IMG/VR virus record: IMGVR_UViG_3300026519_000006
Span: 1-35,881 of that record
DNA: 35,881 nucleotides
From: a virus
Strand: one strand, 5' to 3'
The notes under the pieces are model-generated. The model saw nothing but the letters and a program-made list of their open reading frames with translations, made no database searches and had not been told where the DNA came from. Position 1 is the first letter of the stretch. The number at the start of each line of letters is the position of its first letter. Positions 14,732-23,271 of the stretch are shown piece after piece. The position numbers and the translations under genes were made by a program.

Positions 14732-15627
14732 TAATTGATAGGCCAGTAACCCTTGATAAATAACTGGGAACCCATCGTGGGGCAACCAGAGGCAACGTGA
14801 ATCCACTCTAGGAGTGTTGAAAATGAAAATGAATGAAACTGATATCAAATACTTTGCAGGACTTTTGGACGCGGACGGGTGTGTGTCCCTCAGGTTTATC
14901 ACCTCGAAGGGAGTGCGCCGGGTAAGCGTTGGACTGTCTCTGTCCCAGAGGGAGTCCCATGCAGCACCTGTTCTACAACTATGTGAACTCTTCAACGTAA
15001 CCCCCCACTACCGGGATGGCAAGGTTGAGTTCAGCGCGGCGAGGAAAACAAAGCTCCTTGCCTTCGCAGATAGGGTATGCAAGTATATGGTGGTGAAGGG
15101 TAGTCTCTTGCGGTTCGCGGTCGATTCCGCGTACCAAAGAGAGTCCTCAACAGTTTCACCGGAGGAAGAACAGTCACTCCGGAAAGAGTTCACCGAGCGG
15201 AGACGAATCGGTGGGCCAGTAAAATCAATCAAGCATGTATCGAGCTCTTGGGCAGCGGGTTTCCTAGATGGTGATGGGAACTACTCAATGCGGCTCAGAA
15301 AGACAAAGAATGGAAGAAGCGATGACTTGTGTGTAAGGGTGGGTCTTACTAAGACCGAGAAGGTTCTAGCGCTCCAAAAGCTTGCAGACAGGTTCGGAGG
15401 GGTACTCCATAAAGAGCGAGATAAACGGGGATACTTCAACTGGAGGTTATCCTTGGGCAAAGGCAACAAGAAGCTTGCCGTCTCCTTCCTTAAAGACATG
15501 CGAAAGCGCTCCAAGGTGAAGCGCGAGAAGATTGAGAAGTTACTTCATTATCATACACGGGCCGCACAGACTGAACTCGAGGGGCCGCATTGCGGTAAGC
15601 TACAGTCGAGCACCCAAAAGGGTGTTG
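14732..15627 (+). other. Group I self-splicing intron in the major capsid gene (896 nt)
   Basis: The capsid frame is interrupted by sequence with a group I core. The internal guide TTGATAGGCC (14735-14744) pairs with joined exons GGCT|TATCGA: P1 with the U-G wobble at the 5' site and P10 with the 3' exon. P3 is CCCTTGA (14750-14756)/TCGAGGG (15577-15583). P4 is CTGG (14764-14767)/CCAG (14786-14789), and P5 is CCCA/TGGG (14771-14781). P7 is GACTG (15569-15573)/CAGTC (15603-15607). P8 is CCGC/GCGG (15585-15595), and P9 is CACCC-AAAA-GGGTG (15611-15624). The last base is G15627. The endonuclease gene is inserted in the P6 region. Confidence 0.88.
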
Positions 15628-15680
15628 TATCGAAGACAAAGAAAGTTCACAATCTCTGTCCAGCCTCATGCCCCTGCTGA
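14823..15680 (+). CDS. LAGLIDADG homing endonuclease, intron-encoded
   Basis: Two-motif LAGLIDADG enzyme, 285 residues from ATG 14823, with AGGAG 8 nt upstream (GTG 14814 is less likely). Motif 1 is FAGLLDADG near residue 15; motif 2 is AAGFLDGDG near residue 145. Each carries the acidic catalytic residue at its end. Such enzymes cut intronless alleles of the host gene and spread the intron; some also act as maturases. The frame continues through P7, P8 and P9 and 53 nt into capsid exon 2, so its C-terminal 17 codons exist only in unspliced RNA. Confidence 0.92.
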   Translation: MKMNETDIKYFAGLLDADGCVSLRFITSKGVRRVSVGLSLSQRESHAAPVLQLCELFNVTPHYRDGKVEFSAARKTKLLAFADRVCKYMVVKGSLLRFAVDSAYQRESSTVSPEEEQSLRKEFTERRRIGGPVKSIKHVSSSWAAGFLDGDGNYSMRLRKTKNGRSDDLCVRVGLTKTEKVLALQKLADRFGGVLHKERDKRGYFNWRLSLGKGNKKLAVSFLKDMRKRSKVKREKIEKLLHYHTRAAQTELEGPHCGKLQSSTQKGVVSKTKKVHNLCPASCPC

Positions 15681-16315
15681 CCAAGGCAGCGGGCCGCAGC
15701 ATGGCACGCCATACCGATGCTCAAATTATGGCACTGGCAGCAAGCTCCTTCAACGGAGGCACTGCCTTCGCTGGTACGGTTGACCCGTATGGCTCGGACT
15801 GGGGAACCGCCTTTAAGACCTCCATCTCCAACCAGCGTGTTGTAATCGGATCTGATGGTGCGACCATCTATAACGGCACGAACGCCGCGTCTCTCACGGA
15901 CGCAGCAATTCTGTCCGTTGTTCTCCAACTGGAGAACTCGGACGTGGACACCAGCGACTTGGTGTGGGTGCTGCCGCCTTCTGCGAAGCGCGACATCCTG
16001 AACATCGACAAGTTCACTCTGGTTAACATGAGCGGTGACATTGGCCGGATGAAGGGCCAGTTCGGAGAGCTGTACGGTATCCCAGTGGTAATCACCAACG
16101 CCTGTCCTAAGGTCGTTGACGGTGCCTCTGGCCACGACCGTGTTGGCTTCTTGCTCTCTAAGGAGGCCTTGTATATGGCCTACCAGTGGGACGTTCGTGC
16201 ACAGGAGTCCTACCTACAGCAGTACCTTGGTACTCTATATACCATGGACAACCTCTACGGTCTGGCCGTGGCTCGTGACTACGCAGGCATCGCAATCGCG
16301 ATCCCCAACCAGTAA
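15628..16315 (+). CDS. Major capsid protein, exon 2
   Basis: Second part of the capsid gene. It opens with TATCGAAGAC, which completes RLIED with exon 1, then SLMPLLTKAAGRSMARHTDA and the rest of the coat fold to SQ-free C-terminus AIAIPNQ. It is 228 complete codons plus the split one. An ATG at 15668 lies in frame, but starting there would lose half the fold, so splicing is needed for a normal coat protein. It is followed by a hairpin terminator. Confidence 0.88.
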
Positions 16316-16337
16316 ACACCTGCAATGGGTGGTGGGA

Positions 16338-16363
16338 GGCTCCCTTCGGGGGGCCTTTCATTT
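16338..16363 (+). terminator. Rho-independent terminator/attenuator after the capsid gene
   Basis: GGCTCCC-TTCG-GGGGGCC, a 7-bp stem with one G-U pair and a stable UUCG loop, then TTTCATTT. It sits 22 bp after the capsid stop and would lower expression of downstream genes relative to capsid, a common arrangement in phages. Confidence 0.75.
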
Positions 16364-16378
16364 ATCAGGAGAATCTCA

Positions 16379-16606
16379 ATGTCAATACTTACATCTGAAA
16401 ACGTTGCAGCTGTAATGAACGCAATGTCCCCACAGGAGCGAGCAGTTCTACGAATGAACCTGCAAGAAGACCCTGCAACTGCCGAAAGAACAGTACAGGA
16501 GGCGCTGACTAGGTTGAATTCAAACCCGGCCAAATCTGCTGTGTCCGCCGCAAACAGAGGAGAAGGTGCATTCTCGGAACTCTGGAATGTCCTGTTCGGA
16601 AAATGA
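16379..16606 (+). CDS. Hypothetical protein after capsid (75 aa)
   Basis: The start is ATG 16379, preceded by AGGAG. The 75-residue product begins MSILTSENVAAVMNAMSPQE and looks helical and mostly soluble, with a hydrophobic end (FSELWNVLFGK). Its stop overlaps the next ATG (ATGA). No family recognised. Confidence 0.65.
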   Translation: MSILTSENVAAVMNAMSPQERAVLRMNLQEDPATAERTVQEALTRLNSNPAKSAVSAANRGEGAFSELWNVLFGK

Positions 16607-16989
16607 GCACATACAGAGATGGCCCTGACCAAGACTTAGGTTACGCGGTTCAAGGCTGGAGCAGGAAGTGCGTACTCCCAGACCCTCCAAGCAATGGTGG
16701 TAACGGCGGTAACGGGGGAGGCAACCAAGAACTAGGGTGGTTCTCAATAGGGTCTTGGGGCGACACGCAAGCGCCGATGCCTCCACCACCCGGAGTTTCC
16801 TCCACGTCAACTGCGGAGTTTAGGTATCAAGGAACTTCCTCTTTCAACCGGCTTGCGGAGCTGACCAACGGAGTTTGGGATAACAACCCGGCGTTTGATG
16901 CAGGCATCCCTTGGCCTCCCCCGGGGTTTACCGCTGACTCTTTAACTGGTACGACAGAATTCTCCCTATGGTGGTGGGACGCGTCATGA
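16603..16989 (+). CDS. Putative virion protein with Gly/Asn linker (128 aa)
   Basis: The 128-residue protein begins MSTYRDGPDQDLGYAV. It has a Gly/Asn-rich linker (SNGGNGGNGGGN, about residues 30-41), then a beta-rich Trp- and Pro-containing part ending SLWWWDAS. The composition suggests an extended, surface-exposed virion protein such as a head decoration or fibre component. No family recognised; the role is inferred from position between capsid and fibre genes. Confidence 0.6.
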   Translation: MSTYRDGPDQDLGYAVQGWSRKCVLPDPPSNGGNGGNGGGNQELGWFSIGSWGDTQAPMPPPPGVSSTSTAEFRYQGTSSFNRLAELTNGVWDNNPAFDAGIPWPPPGFTADSLTGTTEFSLWWWDAS

Positions 16990-17378
16990 GAGATAACGAA
17001 CTTTATTTCAGGCACAAAACCCCCGGGACTGACGAATGGTTCAGGATTGAACAGACCCACTCAGGATTTTTCGGGAAAGGTTCGAGGGTCATATTGTGCA
17101 ACAGTCAACCTACAGAGTTCACCGGAGACCCGGTAACGAAGGTCGAGGTAAATGCCGGGGTTACCTTCTCAGGTTCGGGGGAATTTGCTATCCGGGTTAT
17201 GGACGCGTCAGGCATATGGGTTTTGTATCGTAACGTCTTTCCCGGTACCCCAACGGAAGACCCCTCCGGCGTGGATGACTGGAACCTCCCGAGAACAGAG
17301 CTACCCCCGGGCACTCAAGGCTTTAAACTGTGGGTGAGAAACGGTACGGGGTGGTTAGATTTTAGAGCGATTCCATAG
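16986..17378 (+). CDS. Putative beta-sandwich virion protein (130 aa)
   Basis: ATG 16986 overlaps the previous stop (ATGA). The 130 residues alternate short beta strands and Gly/Pro turns (VTKVEVNAGVTFSGSGEFAI and WVLYRNVFPGTP), like an Ig-like or jelly-roll domain. No catalytic motif. It is probably made with the preceding protein, as decoration or fibre partners; that is inference. Confidence 0.6.
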   Translation: MRDNELYFRHKTPGTDEWFRIEQTHSGFFGKGSRVILCNSQPTEFTGDPVTKVEVNAGVTFSGSGEFAIRVMDASGIWVLYRNVFPGTPTEDPSGVDDWNLPRTELPPGTQGFKLWVRNGTGWLDFRAIP

Positions 17379-17387
17379 GAGAACGCA

Positions 17388-19049
17388 ATGGCAATATTCA
17401 GTGCACAGTCATTCACGCAGATGGCTCGCAGAGTTCTTGATGTTTACGCGTACCACAAGAACAGGAAGGGGGAGATTCAGTCAACAGACGAGAAGACTAC
17501 CCTATCAGGGGATGACGTTCTTGTTCTCGAAGACAGCGCGGACGGCTTTGCCAAGAAAAGAATCAAGGCATCCAACCTTGCAGTGGGGAGTTCAGGCTCC
17601 GACACAACTGCAGTCCACGTTGATGTGGCCAATGAGTTCAACGCAATCCCCAACACTACACCCGTATCTTCAGACAAGCTTCTTGTTGAGAAAGGTGTGG
17701 ACGGTTCAAAGGCAGTTGTTACAGTTTCATCTCTACCGGTTACACCTCACAGCCATTCAATCAATGACGTAACGGGGTTGCAACCAGCCTTGGATGGGAA
17801 GGAGAATAGCTTCCCAAAGAACTCCGCATTTAATAAAGACTTCGGAGTTGGTGTTGGGACTGTTGCGGAAGGGAACCATACCCACTCAGGACTTTATGCG
17901 CCTCTCGCGCACACCCACACAGTGTCCAATACCACCGGGTTACAGGCGGCGCTGGACAGCAAAACAGAGACCTCAAGCAACTCAGGAGCTGGGGAAGGTC
18001 TTGCACTCCCTAAGGTCGGGAACAACCTGCCATTCAAGAGCATTGTTGCGGGTAACAATGTCACTATCTCCAGCCAAGCTGACACTATCACCATTGAGGC
18101 CACCGGCGGCGGGGGCGGCGGTGGGACAGACCATGGGGTACTGGCGGGACTGGGCGATGACGACCACCTCCAATACCACAATGACGCGAGAGGGGATGCC
18201 CGATACTCACAACTGAACCACACCCATGCAGGGGTGTATGAGCCAGTCTTCTCCAAGAACACCGGTTTCAACCTGAACTTGGGAACAGCTGCTGGGGAGG
18301 TGGCGGAAGGGAACCATAACCACGGCACGGTTTACTCTCCTATTGGCCACGACCACAATGGAGTATACGCACCAGTCACCCACACTCATAGCATTTCAGA
18401 GGTAACAGGGCTACAGCCTGCCCTCGATTCCAAGGTGGAATCTTCCAGCAGCTCTGGGGCAGGCGTTGGCCTTGTCCTACCGAAGGTTGGGGTTGACCTT
18501 CCCTTCAAGTCTTTGGTGGCCGGGCCGAACGTAACCCTTACTGACAACGGTAATGATATCACGATTGGTGCAACTGCTGGTGGTGGTGGTGGTGTTTATC
18601 TCCATGATACAGGAACCAATCTATTTCCGGTGTTCGTGGACACTCACAGAGGGAACAAGGTACTTTCCGCAGAAACCATTGAAACAGTGTTCGGGAGGAA
18701 TGGAACCGCAGGAGCAAACTCAGTCCTGTACCACGTTTATACCCAAGATTTAAACCAAGGGTGGATGCCTCATATTAACACTACTATCGTGGCGGCTACC
18801 ATCGCGTTTGAGTCTGCGAGTTCAACAGGAAATTTGGTTGATGTTCTGTTCATTGATGCCGTGACCGGGGTGACATTGACAACAATCACAGGGCTTGCAA
18901 CGACCAACGGCACTTCCCGTGTTATCTCCAGTGTCATAACGACAGATGTTGACCTGAACCAAGAGAACGTCACAGTGCGGATTGTGACACAAGGCGGTGG
19001 GACGACGACTGACCCCAAAGTTACAATCTATACAAGGTGGAGGTTCTAA
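17388..19049 (+). CDS. Fibre protein with duplicated His-rich modules
   Basis: A 553-residue fibre-like protein. An N-terminal module around DDVLVLEDSADGFAKKRIKA is followed by two copies of a segment of about 110 residues. Each has AEGNHTHSGLYAP or AEGNHNHGTVYSP, a TGLQPALDSK spacer, a GAGxGLxLPKVG and LPFKS block, and a Gly-rich linker. HxH motifs recur (HSH, HTH, HNH, HDH); in T4 gp37 and similar fibres such pairs bind metal along a trimer. The last 150 residues are beta-rich, perhaps a receptor-binding head. A clear AGGAG precedes the ATG. Confidence 0.8.
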   Translation: MAIFSAQSFTQMARRVLDVYAYHKNRKGEIQSTDEKTTLSGDDVLVLEDSADGFAKKRIKASNLAVGSSGSDTTAVHVDVANEFNAIPNTTPVSSDKLLVEKGVDGSKAVVTVSSLPVTPHSHSINDVTGLQPALDGKENSFPKNSAFNKDFGVGVGTVAEGNHTHSGLYAPLAHTHTVSNTTGLQAALDSKTETSSNSGAGEGLALPKVGNNLPFKSIVAGNNVTISSQADTITIEATGGGGGGGTDHGVLAGLGDDDHLQYHNDARGDARYSQLNHTHAGVYEPVFSKNTGFNLNLGTAAGEVAEGNHNHGTVYSPIGHDHNGVYAPVTHTHSISEVTGLQPALDSKVESSSSSGAGVGLVLPKVGVDLPFKSLVAGPNVTLTDNGNDITIGATAGGGGGVYLHDTGTNLFPVFVDTHRGNKVLSAETIETVFGRNGTAGANSVLYHVYTQDLNQGWMPHINTTIVAATIAFESASSTGNLVDVLFIDAVTGVTLTTITGLATTNGTSRVISSVITTDVDLNQENVTVRIVTQGGGTTTDPKVTIYTRWRF

Positions 19050-19630
19050 TGGGTATATATAGAAATGATGATTCCCTCGTTGACGGGAATGTTATCCACA
19101 CGGACATTCAGGACGAGATAAATCAAATCCCGGAGAAGACAACCCCGGTGGGGTCAGATGTAATCGTCATTGAGAGTGAGGCTGACAGCTTCCACAAGAG
19201 AAAGGTTGCAATATCTAATCTCCCCGATGGTGGTGCCAAGAAGATTGGCGCATACACCATGTCGGGTGATTTGTCTGTGGACGGTGCTATATTCATCAAC
19301 TGGGGGGGTGTCTCAAATAACCACCCAGACATCACAGTGTCAGGAGGAACGGACTTTGTAATCAACGCGGCAGGTGCGTATGAGTTTCACCTCGCCCTTG
19401 GCGGCACCGGCAGCTCTCACACAATTCAGGTTGAGCTCTACAACAATGGAGGAAACGTCACCCCGGCACGGAGGTCACTGGCGTTCTCCCAAACCCAATA
19501 TAGTGGTGGAGGAATATCCTTCGCGCTTAATCTCTCCCAAAATGACGTTGTCAGTGTCAGGGTGTCCCCCCACTCGGGGCTCGGGAGGGTTATCACTTCC
19601 ACACAAACCATGCTTACAATCATATCATGA
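19049..19630 (+). CDS. Fibre-like protein with C-terminal jelly-roll-type domain
   Basis: The 193-residue protein starts at ATG 19049, overlapping the previous stop (TAATG), with GGAGG 5 nt upstream. Its N-terminus (SDVIVIESEADSFHKRKVAI) matches the module in the preceding gene (DDVLVLEDSADGFAKKRIKA), suggesting paralogy or a shared virion docking site. The C-terminal part resembles C1q/TNF-like jelly rolls (GAYEFHLAL, then ALNLSQNDVVSVRV). A receptor-binding or decoration role is likely. Confidence 0.7.
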   Translation: MGIYRNDDSLVDGNVIHTDIQDEINQIPEKTTPVGSDVIVIESEADSFHKRKVAISNLPDGGAKKIGAYTMSGDLSVDGAIFINWGGVSNNHPDITVSGGTDFVINAAGAYEFHLALGGTGSSHTIQVELYNNGGNVTPARRSLAFSQTQYSGGGISFALNLSQNDVVSVRVSPHSGLGRVITSTQTMLTIIS

Positions 19631-20286
19631 AGTACATTGACGTAGTGAACGCGGTTCTCCGGCGGCTCAGGGAGGAGACCGTCACTTCTTCTGACGACAC
19701 CGAATACTCTCAGCTAATTCGCCAGTTCATTGAGGAGACGAAGTCTGATATAGAGAACCGGTGGGACTGGAACAGGCTCCGCCACTCTATTGTAATCCAG
19801 ACCACAAAGGGGGATGACAAGTATGTCGCCATGTGTGTGGATGGGCGTGCAAGGGTTCTTGAGGCTATCCTGTATGACAATGACATGTGCCGTGAAATCC
19901 GTTATGGTTTTTGGGAACGGCAGAACAGGAAGGGGTGTGACACCCTTGAGGGGACACCTAAATACATTGACAGGAACGGGTTTGATACTGCGGGGAACAC
20001 AATCTTCCAAGTCCACCCGGTGCCAGACAAGGAATACAAGATTGTCTTGAATGGAATCATTCCTCAGGACGAGTACCTGACAGCTGACTATGACGAGTCT
20101 ATGATTGAAATCCCAACTGCCCCATTGATTCTCGGGGCATATCTCCGGGCGATAATCGAAAGGGGTGAGGATGGGACAAGTGGCTATCAGTTCACCCTCG
20201 GAATGTATGAAGATGCACTAAGGCAGGCTATCGCCGCAGATGAATCTCAGCAGGCTGAGGCAAACATCTGGGGTGTTGATTATTAG
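19627..20286 (+). CDS. Tail adaptor (tail tubular protein A-like)
   Basis: The 219-residue protein begins MKYIDVVNAVLRRLREETVT and continues to a DIENRWDWNRLR motif, the characteristic start of podovirus adaptors (T7 gp11 type). It would form the ring joining portal to nozzle. ATG overlaps the previous stop (ATGA). Confidence 0.85.
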   Translation: MKYIDVVNAVLRRLREETVTSSDDTEYSQLIRQFIEETKSDIENRWDWNRLRHSIVIQTTKGDDKYVAMCVDGRARVLEAILYDNDMCREIRYGFWERQNRKGCDTLEGTPKYIDRNGFDTAGNTIFQVHPVPDKEYKIVLNGIIPQDEYLTADYDESMIEIPTAPLILGAYLRAIIERGEDGTSGYQFTLGMYEDALRQAIAADESQQAEANIWGVDY

Positions 20287-20295
20287 GAGGTCTAT

Positions 20296-21840
20296 ATGCC
20301 GGGTCAGTTAATACCAGTAACAATACCCGCCCCGGCTGTCTACGGAATCAATAGACAGTCTTCCGCGGCAGTCTTGCCCCTTGAATGGGCAGTGGAGGCA
20401 GAGAACATTGTAATAAATGAGGTGGGGAAGCCTCAGACGAGAAAGGGATTCCGGGAGGCTGGGAGCATTCCGGGAACCCCATTCACCTTCCATGAGTACA
20501 TAGATGGACAGGGAGGCAACTATCTGGTGGTGGCAACCACTTCCGGGATATACCTAGTGAATGAAGGTGGTTTTATCTCGGAAGTGACAGGAGCTGCCTC
20601 CCCCGGCAATTGGAGTTTTGCAAACTCAGGAACGGGGGTTGTTGGGATTCGTACGGGGGAACCACAGATTATCCTTACGTCCCCAACCTCCACATTCACC
20701 ACGCAAACTCCTCAGGGACCGTACCCACCAACATTGTCTGCCAAGTCACCACTTACAGCCCTAGGACGTCTCTGGTGTCTTGACGGACTTCTCCTCCGGT
20801 ATACAAGTATTCTCACGACAGACAAATGGGAGGGGTTCTTTGACCTCTCTACTATCTGGAATACAGGGAGCGATACACCAACAGCAATCTCGTTCTTCAA
20901 CGGGAACATTGTTGTATTTGGAGAAGAGTCGATAATCGTCTACCGCCCAACCAATGACAGTACGGTACTCTCCCTTGTTGAAACTCTGGGTGGTATCGGG
21001 TGCCCTTTCCCGAGAACGATAGAGCCTGTGGGGAATGACTTGATGTTCCTCTCCCGGTATGGAGTCCGGAGCTTGGGGCGAACTCTGCAAGAGGGGAAGA
21101 TGCCAATCGGGGATGTTACCGCAACCATTCAGGACTTCCTTGCGAACGCAACATCCGCCTCGGGCAGTGAGGATGTTTCAGCAACATTCGACCAGAGGAC
21201 AGGGTACTACCTCCTAGTTCTCCGGGACTATGAGAAAGTCCTTTGCCTTCACACCCGACTATCAACCCCCGCGAACACCCCACCAATTACAGAGTGGCTT
21301 GCAAAGTTTGACGCGGTAGCCTCTGTCTGGGGCAGGATATTCTTCGGTGTGACAGAAAAGCTTGTCGAGTACAAACTGACAGGGGACAATTACAAAGGAG
21401 GAGCAACCGAGGTTGTGAAGTTCAAAATACGACTCCCTTGGTGGGGGGTTGACGAGAACCGCCTCCAGTTTTCCCAGAAGGTGAAGTTCCTGAAGAAGGC
21501 GCACATCATCGCTCAGGGGTACACTGCAACACCCTTCAAACTTTGCTGGGACGTAGACTACAATGGGAGCGGGGTCTGCCGGGAGTCAAAGTTAAAGGTT
21601 CAGAGCTTCGCCGGGTATAACGACCCTCAAGTCTCACAGATTCCAGAGGAGGATTGGGACGACTATATCTGGTTCGGGGAGTCTGAGTTCTCCGGAAGTT
21701 CTGACCTGCGGGAGATTCGGTTCCAACTGGCACGGTCTGGTGTAGTTCTCCAGCTCTCTGTATCCGGTGGGGCATTGTCTGAGGATGTAGTGATACAGTC
21801 TATCGGATTCCAAGTTAAAACCGGGAGGTTAAGAACGTGA
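20296..21840 (+). CDS. Tail nozzle / beta-propeller tail protein
   Basis: The 514-residue protein is placed after the adaptor. The N-terminus (LEWAVEAENIVINEVGKPQT, then RKGF) and repeated beta blocks match podovirus nozzle or DNA-stabilisation proteins (T7 gp12 or P22 gp10 type), which close the tail tip. AGGAGG precedes the ATG. Which of the two families is closer cannot be settled by eye. Confidence 0.75.
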   Translation: MPGQLIPVTIPAPAVYGINRQSSAAVLPLEWAVEAENIVINEVGKPQTRKGFREAGSIPGTPFTFHEYIDGQGGNYLVVATTSGIYLVNEGGFISEVTGAASPGNWSFANSGTGVVGIRTGEPQIILTSPTSTFTTQTPQGPYPPTLSAKSPLTALGRLWCLDGLLLRYTSILTTDKWEGFFDLSTIWNTGSDTPTAISFFNGNIVVFGEESIIVYRPTNDSTVLSLVETLGGIGCPFPRTIEPVGNDLMFLSRYGVRSLGRTLQEGKMPIGDVTATIQDFLANATSASGSEDVSATFDQRTGYYLLVLRDYEKVLCLHTRLSTPANTPPITEWLAKFDAVASVWGRIFFGVTEKLVEYKLTGDNYKGGATEVVKFKIRLPWWGVDENRLQFSQKVKFLKKAHIIAQGYTATPFKLCWDVDYNGSGVCRESKLKVQSFAGYNDPQVSQIPEEDWDDYIWFGESEFSGSSDLREIRFQLARSGVVLQLSVSGGALSEDVVIQSIGFQVKTGRLRT

Positions 21841-22682
21841 GTGACTATTCAGTAATAACGAACTTTGCAGCAAAGGATTCCTTGCCGAAGGGGGATGCGG
21901 GGAAGGTTCTCCGGGGTGCAGAGATTGGTGGGGAGTTCAATGCAATTGAGGTATCCCTTCAAACCAAGCAGGACAGACCATCCTCAGGTAACGGCAACCT
22001 CGTAGAGGTAGGAGCGAACCCCGGAGGTGGGCTGGAGTTCAAGGCGTCCACGATTCCAACGCTTAGCGTTGTAACCCTCGGTGGGTCTCAAACACTAACC
22101 GGCAAGACCCTTGACAATCCTGTAATAAATGGGGGGACAATAGACGGGGCAACCCTGAACAGTCCTGTAATGAACAATGTGTCCCTCCAATCCCCACAAA
22201 TCACTGACCCCGTTCTTAACGGGACACCGGTGTTCACCACCCAGTCCAAGATGGCCTTCGCGAGAGAATTAGGCCTTATGGGGACTATTGGTGCCAAGTC
22301 CACCTTGAACGCGAACTGGAATATTACGTCTTCAGCATGGGTGGATATACCGTTCAGTACAACGACATCCTTTGGTGTGTCACGCTTTAACGAAGTAGCC
22401 GCACCGGGAGGGGTTATCACCGTACCGGAGGGCTGCAGATGGGTTGAGATAACGGGCAAAGTGGTGGTGGCGAATGGGGCAACTAACTACAGAGTCCTTC
22501 TAGGCTCGACCCCGTTATTATGGGGGTTCGTCGGCTCATCGAACACAGAACAGGAGGACATCGAGATTCATACAACACTCTCCCCAACAGTACAGGGTGA
22601 CGTGATTAAATTGCAGGTTGATGAAACACAGGGCAACACTATTATATCCACTAAAACGTCGTTGCGGGTTATATTCCACTAA
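21837..22682 (+). CDS. Tail fibre/tailspike-adaptor-like protein
   Basis: The 281-residue protein starts with GTG 21837 overlapping the previous stop (GTGA). The N-terminus FAAKDSLPKGDAGKVLRGAE, then FNAIEVSLQTKQD, is the common docking motif of podovirus fibres. Next is a repeat-rich shaft (TLDNPVINGGTIDGATLNSP) and a C-terminal beta domain of about 110 residues without a visible enzyme motif. It is likely a tail fibre contacting the host surface. Confidence 0.8.
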   Translation: MSDYSVITNFAAKDSLPKGDAGKVLRGAEIGGEFNAIEVSLQTKQDRPSSGNGNLVEVGANPGGGLEFKASTIPTLSVVTLGGSQTLTGKTLDNPVINGGTIDGATLNSPVMNNVSLQSPQITDPVLNGTPVFTTQSKMAFARELGLMGTIGAKSTLNANWNITSSAWVDIPFSTTTSFGVSRFNEVAAPGGVITVPEGCRWVEITGKVVVANGATNYRVLLGSTPLLWGFVGSSNTEQEDIEIHTTLSPTVQGDVIKLQVDETQGNTIISTKTSLRVIFH

Positions 22683-22691
22683 GGAGGAAGT

Positions 22692-23270
22692 ATGGCACAA
22701 AATTCATTGATTGACCCAGAACTCCTTGAGAAGGCACTGGGTGCGGGAGCTTCCGGAATTGATGCTGCTACGGGTGCAGCTGGACTCGACCTCCAAGACC
22801 TCGCCAGCCAGAAGTCTGGCCTCCTCAAAGATTTACTAAAGCCTCAGGAGGAACAGGCGAGGAGCAACCTACAGGCCAAGCTGCTTGCGCAGGGTAGGCT
22901 TGGCTCAACAGGAGGTGGTGTCGAGCAGACAGCGGTGGAGCAGGCAATTCTCCGGAACCAGATGGAAGCTGAACTTGCAGGCCTTGACCTCGCCCGGCAG
23001 GAAAGGCAAGACCAGTTCGGGATGGGCCTTGGTCTGGCAGAGCTTGGTATCGGAACGAACGTGAAGGATATTGGCTTCGGTCTTGAGAGAGAAGGTCTTG
23101 ACCTCGCTCGTGACAAGTTCGAGTTTGAGAAGAGAGCGGCAAAGCGTAAACGTGGTGGCTTCCTCTCAGGGCTGCTGGGTGGACTCGCTCCCGCGGTCGG
23201 GACAGCCCTAGGCGGCCCCATTGGAGGGATGATTGGGGGTCTCTTCGGCGCGAAAGGAAAAGGAGAATAA
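22692..23270 (+). CDS. Internal virion / ejection protein, small
   Basis: The 192-residue protein has a helical Leu/Gln/Arg-rich body and a Gly/Ala-rich hydrophobic C-terminus (GGLAPAVGTALGGPIGGMIG) that could insert in a membrane. Such proteins precede two larger ejection proteins in podoviruses and are released with the DNA. AAGGAGG precedes the ATG. The role is by position and composition. Confidence 0.65.
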   Translation: MAQNSLIDPELLEKALGAGASGIDAATGAAGLDLQDLASQKSGLLKDLLKPQEEQARSNLQAKLLAQGRLGSTGGGVEQTAVEQAILRNQMEAELAGLDLARQERQDQFGMGLGLAELGIGTNVKDIGFGLEREGLDLARDKFEFEKRAAKRKRGGFLSGLLGGLAPAVGTALGGPIGGMIGGLFGAKGKGE

Positions 23271-23271
23271 C

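Noticed and set aside
14732-15658. Alternative capsid splice ending at G15658 or G15663
   Set aside because: Both keep the frame but delete the IEDKESSQ segment and do not form the 6-bp P10 with the guide; the G15627 site does both.
15668-16315. Capsid gene starting independently at ATG 15668
   Set aside because: It would lack the N-terminal third of the coat fold and RLIEDKESSQ; the frame is open upstream to the predicted splice site, and intron pairings explain the interruption.
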